Shown here one piece after another: positions 24,558 to 28,489 of a stretch of 28,489 nucleotides of DNA. The notes beneath the pieces were generated by a model. The model had not been told where the DNA came from. It did not search any database and saw only the letters and a list, made by a program, of their open reading frames with translations. The stretch lies in the IMG/VR virus record IMGVR_UViG_3300008267_000298, positions 1-28,489 of that record; one strand, given 5' to 3'. Positions within the stretch are counted from its first letter, which is position 1, and every line of letters begins with the position of its first letter. The DNA is from a virus. The position numbers were made by a program, and so were the translations under genes.

Positions 24558-27500
24558 ATGGAATTAGATCCAAAGTTTAGAGAATTTGCTAGTCAAATTA
24601 GAAATGAAGGTGTTCCAGATGTTTCACCTATTCCTCCAAGAGGAGGAGGAGAAGGTCAAGGTGGTATGATCACTGATCTCCAACGTTTATTTTTGGAATC
24701 TAATAAAGCAGAAGACACTTCTCAATTTTCTTATAATACAAGAGATGTATCTAAAAAATACGCTGTTACATACAAAGGTGTAGATAATGAGGAAGTTTAT
24801 GCTCAAGGACAGGGGTGGACTAATAAAATGGTTAATGGTGTAGGTAAAGGATTACTTCTCACAGGAACCACCTTCTTACAAAGTACAGTTGGATTAGTTA
24901 ATGGTTTAGGTGCAGCATTGGCAGATGGTAGAGCTGCGTCATTCTATGATAATGATATGAACAGAAGCCTTGATGCTCTTAATAAAGAGGCTGAAGAAAA
25001 CTGGCTTCCTAACTATTACTCACAAGCTGAAAGAGATGCTAGTTGGTATTCTCCAACAAAGCTATTGAGTGCAAACTTTTTTTGGGATGGTATTATAAAG
25101 AACTTAGGATTTGCAGCAGGTGCTGCTTTATCTGGTCAAGTGATATCTTCTGCATTAAAGTCAATTCCTCTTACATCTAAACTTTTTGTTTCAGGAAAAG
25201 CTGCACAAGCACTGTCTGCTACAGAGGAAGGATTACTTGCAGCTGATAAAGCAGCAGGTACATTTGGAAAGGTGAAAGCTCTTTCTGATAAATTTGTTAC
25301 AGGGTATGCATCAATGAATGCTGGTGGAAGAGCTGTTGTTGCAGGTCTTGCTACAACAGGTGAAGCTGGGTTTGAAGCATTCAATAATGCAAAAGAATTT
25401 AGAGAAAAGAAGATTGCAGAATATAGAGCAACTCACTCTGGATTAGATCCTACGCAACGAGAACTTGATGAGATTAATCAGTTAGCAGATGAGGTGGGTA
25501 ATTCCTCTTTCCTATTAAATACAGGACTTCTCACCGCAACTAACTATATTCAGTTTCCTAAAATATTAGGATCTTCTGCAAGACTGGAGAAAGGAATGGC
25601 AAGTGCTGCTACAAAAGAAATAGGTGAAGTGGCAAAAGATGCTGCTGGTAATCTTATTGTTGCTCCATCTAGATATGGTAAGGTGCTTGGCTTTATTAAA
25701 AAAGCTGCACCATATACATTCTCTGCATCTGAAGCATTTGAAGAAGGTGCTCAGTTTGCTATTTCTTCTGCTACACAAGACTACTATAATAAAAAATACA
25801 AAGGAGACGCAACCAGTTTTCTAGATAGTTTGACAGAGGGAGTTAGTAAAACATTAACCACTGATGAGGGAATGGAGAACGTTCTCATTGGTGGATTGTC
25901 TGGTGCACTAATGACTTCCAGAGGTAGGTATTTAGAACAGAAAGAAAAAACAAAAGACACTGCTGCCTTTGTTGAACAAGCTAATAAATGGAAACTCTCA
26001 GACTTTAGTAAAGAAACAATTGACTCTGTAAACAGAGGAACTGCTATTCAAGAGGAAAGAGAGAGATATTTAAAACAGGGTGACACTCTTATGAGTAAAG
26101 AGGCTGAGAGAGATTATCTAATTAACTATCTCACTCCTCGTATTAAGTATGGTAGGCTCGATCTTGTAAAAAGTGATATTGCAGATTTAAGACTGTTGGC
26201 ATCTTCAGAAGATGGTTTTAACCAACTTGTTCAAGAAGGTAAAGCTCTTAATGGAGATACACAACCAGCATATCTACAACGTCTCACTAATCTTGAGACC
26301 ACTGCAAATAGCATAGATTCTTTGTATCAGTCTCTCACTCTTCGCTATGGAAACTTAGTGAATGAAAAGAATCAACCTCTTTATAATCAAGAGGTTATGA
26401 GCAAGATGATCTATGCTGCTACAAAGGTGGCAGATTATGATGTAAGGATTCCTCAATTGAGTGGTGAACTTGCGCAATCAGGAATTGCTATTGAGGATGT
26501 AATAAATGGTGTTGCTCAAGGAAACGATGAAGCGTTTAATAAAGCTCTTGCTGATATCGATGCATTAGGTGTAATTGATGACCAAAAGATAGATCTCAAG
26601 ATTGCTCTCCAAGATGTAAAAGATCTTACACAACGTAGACAAGAGTTTCTAAAAGAATATGATGAGATAAAGAAATCTCCTGAGAAATTCTCCACTCCTG
26701 TTCCTACAGAAGAAGAAAAGAAACTTGCTGCTGAACAAGCTGATCAACCAAAGAAGACAGTAAAGATTAAGACAAAAGATGGTGAGGAAGAGGTTGAAGT
26801 AGGTACAGAATATTTCTTAGGAAGGGTGGTTGAATATGATAAAAATGGTAAAGAAGTTTATCGTGCACCTAGATTAACTGTTCTTGGAGAGAATGAGGAT
26901 GGTACAATAAAGATAAAAGACTCTAATGGTCTTGTAAGAGATGTTGCTAAAAGTGTTCTGGCTGATTATAAGCTTGGTAAGGTGAGTAGAACTTTAGCAA
27001 ACAGGAAGGCTAAATTTTTTAAGGACCATTGGAATACAATATATGAATTTAACTTTGGTAAAGGAAAGAAGGTTAAAGGTAGGTTAGAGTATTCTGATAA
27101 AGACAAAGTGTTAATCTTTGTCTATCGTAACAATAAAGGACAACGTAAAGAACTTGAAGTTACAGCAGATCAATTTGTTGCTAAGAAAGGATATGCTAAT
27201 CCGATGATTAAGGCTATAGGGGAACTTACAGCTGTACAGAAAAAATCAATGGAGGAATTTACAGCAGAAAAAGATGAAAGAACTGCTGCAAAAAAAGAGT
27301 CAAGACTTAAAATACTTAGTGATCTATTTGATGAAGTTTCTGATAAACTTGATTCTACAAAGAGTCTCCTCCAACAGAAGTATTCTCAGTTTGAAAAGAT
27401 TGTAAATGATCTTACCAAATTAGAAGAGCAGATTAAAGTTGGTGAACTTAGTAAGACCTACACATTTAAGAAGACTACTAATAATGCAATCAAAGCTGCT

Positions 27501-28489
27501 AATAGACTTTCGAGAATGCAAGAACAATTGCGTCTTGAGATTGCAGAACTTGAAGCAGAAAGAGATCAACTTGAAATAAACCAAGAATATATCTTTGACC
27601 TATCTGAAAATATAGATGAACTTCCTACAGATAGTAAAGAGTTCTTAGAAGAATTGAAAGAACAAAGAGATGCTGTTCAAGATCTTGTTCTTGAATCAGG
27701 ACTTGCTATCAACTCTCTTTCTAAACTACTTGATAATGTAGAAGGTGCATTAAAGACAGCTGTTGATTTTGCACTTGATCTTATCAGAAAGTTTGAATCT
27801 AAATATCCAAATCTACCATATACACCACTTGGACTTCGTGAGTTCTTGAATAAAGACCTTGAGTTCAAAGGTGTCTATCCAGATTACCAATCCTACCTAC
27901 AAGCTAATCCAAATCTATTAGCTGATCTAACAGAATTTGAAAGAGACATTGCTGAAATAGATGAACTTGATGTAACTCCTAATGAGCGTTCTGTTGCAGA
28001 ACTTAAGGATGAGATACAAAAGCTTTATGGTCAAATCAATGAAGCAGAGCAACAACTGAAAGCAAAGAATCTTGTATTAGACAGACTCAGTGATATTGCA
28101 GAAACATATAAGAAGCAACAAGAAGAAGAAAAAGCTGTTGCAAAAAGTCTTGCGTTAAGAGAAGAGTTCTTAGGAATTAATACAGAGGATGTTCAAACTC
28201 TTACAGCTGAAGATAACAGAGCTTATGAAGCAGCTGCTAAGAAAGGATATTTTGCTGTAGTTGGTGGCACAGTGCCTATTGATGATGGTAAAGCTCATCA
28301 GAAAAGAGCAAACAATTTTGGAGTGAGACTGCCATCTATGGATGATGCAGATAAGATATTTGGTATTATTGTAACCTCTAAGACAGAAGAAGAGCTTGGA
28401 CTAAAAGGATTGATGGAGCACTTATATGCCAAAGATCCTAGTACAGTGATTGCTCTTGTTATGGTTAAGAAGAACGATGATGGTACATA
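24558..28489 (+). CDS. Giant virion/cargo-type protein, 3' end beyond window
   Basis: ATG 24558 opens a frame with no stop to the right edge (at least 1310 residues). Residues 17-30 are Gly/Pro-rich. Residues 94-125 ('GVGKGLLLTGTTFLQSTVGL') and about 180-200 ('NLGFAAGAALSGQVISSALK') are hydrophobic, Gly/Ala-rich and could contact membrane. Residues 330-420 hold further Ala/Gly helices. About 730-815 looks like a small beta domain with charged strands. From about 890 to 1205 there is a long coiled coil rich in Glu, Lys and Leu ('RMQEQLRLEIAELEAERDQL'). The last visible part is a new alpha/beta domain of unknown type. The pattern fits a large ejected protein of a crAss-like phage. In that group, giant proteins of this region include virion RNA polymerase, but its DxDxD-type motif is not in the visible part. 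Confidence 0.78.
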   Translation, partial: MELDPKFREFASQIRNEGVPDVSPIPPRGGGEGQGGMITDLQRLFLESNKAEDTSQFSYNTRDVSKKYAVTYKGVDNEEVYAQGQGWTNKMVNGVGKGLLLTGTTFLQSTVGLVNGLGAALADGRAASFYDNDMNRSLDALNKEAEENWLPNYYSQAERDASWYSPTKLLSANFFWDGIIKNLGFAAGAALSGQVISSALKSIPLTSKLFVSGKAAQALSATEEGLLAADKAAGTFGKVKALSDKFVTGYASMNAGGRAVVAGLATTGEAGFEAFNNAKEFREKKIAEYRATHSGLDPTQRELDEINQLADEVGNSSFLLNTGLLTATNYIQFPKILGSSARLEKGMASAATKEIGEVAKDAAGNLIVAPSRYGKVLGFIKKAAPYTFSASEAFEEGAQFAISSATQDYYNKKYKGDATSFLDSLTEGVSKTLTTDEGMENVLIGGLSGALMTSRGRYLEQKEKTKDTAAFVEQANKWKLSDFSKETIDSVNRGTAIQEERERYLKQGDTLMSKEAERDYLINYLTPRIKYGRLDLVKSDIADLRLLASSEDGFNQLVQEGKALNGDTQPAYLQRLTNLETTANSIDSLYQSLTLRYGNLVNEKNQPLYNQEVMSKMIYAATKVADYDVRIPQLSGELAQSGIAIEDVINGVAQGNDEAFNKALADIDALGVIDDQKIDLKIALQDVKDLTQRRQEFLKEYDEIKKSPEKFSTPVPTEEEKKLAAEQADQPKKTVKIKTKDGEEEVEVGTEYFLGRVVEYDKNGKEVYRAPRLTVLGENEDGTIKIKDSNGLVRDVAKSVLADYKLGKVSRTLANRKAKFFKDHWNTIYEFNFGKGKKVKGRLEYSDKDKVLIFVYRNNKGQRKELEVTADQFVAKKGYANPMIKAIGELTAVQKKSMEEFTAEKDERTAAKKESRLKILSDLFDEVSDKLDSTKSLLQQKYSQFEKIVNDLTKLEEQIKVGELSKTYTFKKTTNNAIKAANRLSRMQEQLRLEIAELEAERDQLEINQEYIFDLSENIDELPTDSKEFLEELKEQRDAVQDLVLESGLAINSLSKLLDNVEGALKTAVDFALDLIRKFESKYPNLPYTPLGLREFLNKDLEFKGVYPDYQSYLQANPNLLADLTEFERDIAEIDELDVTPNERSVAELKDEIQKLYGQINEAEQQLKAKNLVLDRLSDIAETYKKQQEEEKAVAKSLALREEFLGINTEDVQTLTAEDNRAYEAAAKKGYFAVVGGTVPIDDGKAHQKRANNFGVRLPSMDDADKIFGIIVTSKTEEELGLKGLMEHLYAKDPSTVIALVMVKKNDDGT

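Noticed and set aside
319-28489. Many minus-strand open frames of 60-115 codons across the window
   Set aside because: All lie opposite strong + strand genes, lack sensible starts and composition, and are shadows of the coding strand.
1-28489. Stop-codon reassignment as in some crAss-like phages
   Set aside because: TAG (3517, 8402, 24555), TGA (793, 3372, 7926) and TAA (most genes) all end genes at operon-like boundaries, so the standard code fits.
24558-28489. Virion RNA polymerase assignment for the giant protein
   Set aside because: No DxDxD-type catalytic motif was found in the visible residues; only position suggests it.
1-28489. CRISPR array, tRNA or rRNA gene, insertion sequence, integrase or attachment site
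   Set aside because: No regularly spaced direct repeats, cloverleaf, transposase or recombinase motifs were seen; gaps between genes are all under 200 bases.

Overview
This window looks like the late virion-structure region of a tailed phage with a short (podovirus-type) tail that infects a member of the Bacteroidota, most like the crAss-like phages (Crassvirales) and related environmental phages. All genes are on the + strand, AT-rich and tightly packed. Starts have no Shine-Dalgarno sequence but A/T-rich leaders. The two promoters I can see fit the Bacteroidota TTTG / TAnnTTTG type. TAA, TGA and TAG all end genes, so the standard bacterial code applies. No integrase, tRNA, CRISPR array, transposon or host gene was seen. 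Terminase, portal and major capsid genes are not here and probably lie to the left.

Layout. (1) 2-2714: end of a conserved phage protein, a coiled-coil adaptor-like protein, and a Cys/Thr-rich virion protein that is split by a frameshift at about 1725-1801 and has codon use typical of very high expression. A strong terminator hairpin follows (2748-2797). (2) 2806-5766: small structural proteins, a 47-residue Cys-rich micro-protein, and two tip/fibre proteins (a tail-collar protein and a DUF1566 protein) that share an N-terminal module. Terminator at 5805-5832. (3) From a promoter at 5886-5917: a metallophosphoesterase, then the tail-assembly block (ring-type protein, divergent IHF/HU-like protein, P22 gp4-like tail tubular protein, 1430-residue stabilization/'muzzle' protein) and two proteins sharing an N-terminal domain. 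(4) 15518-21685: two large Gly-rich virion proteins; the first combines a Cys-pair motif, an HEXXH peptidase-like domain, a papain/NlpC-like Cys-His domain and a lysozyme-like domain. (5) From a second promoter (21726-21757): a 927-residue helical protein and the start of a giant (at least 1310-residue) protein that leaves the window; both are probably packaged and ejected with the DNA.

Together these genes would build the tail, its host-binding tips and the internal proteins injected at infection. The most unusual signals are: the multi-enzyme protein with its low-GC inserted metallopeptidase segment; a decapeptide (G-[GS]-x-[FI]-x-x-A-[QK]-x-G) recurring in the two Gly-rich proteins; shared 'anchor' domains at the N-termini of neighbouring tail proteins; threonine linkers of fixed length (seven Thr, or S-T5-S-T) written with scrambled codons; and the frameshifted abundant virion gene. 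Family names rest on remembered motifs, not on searches.
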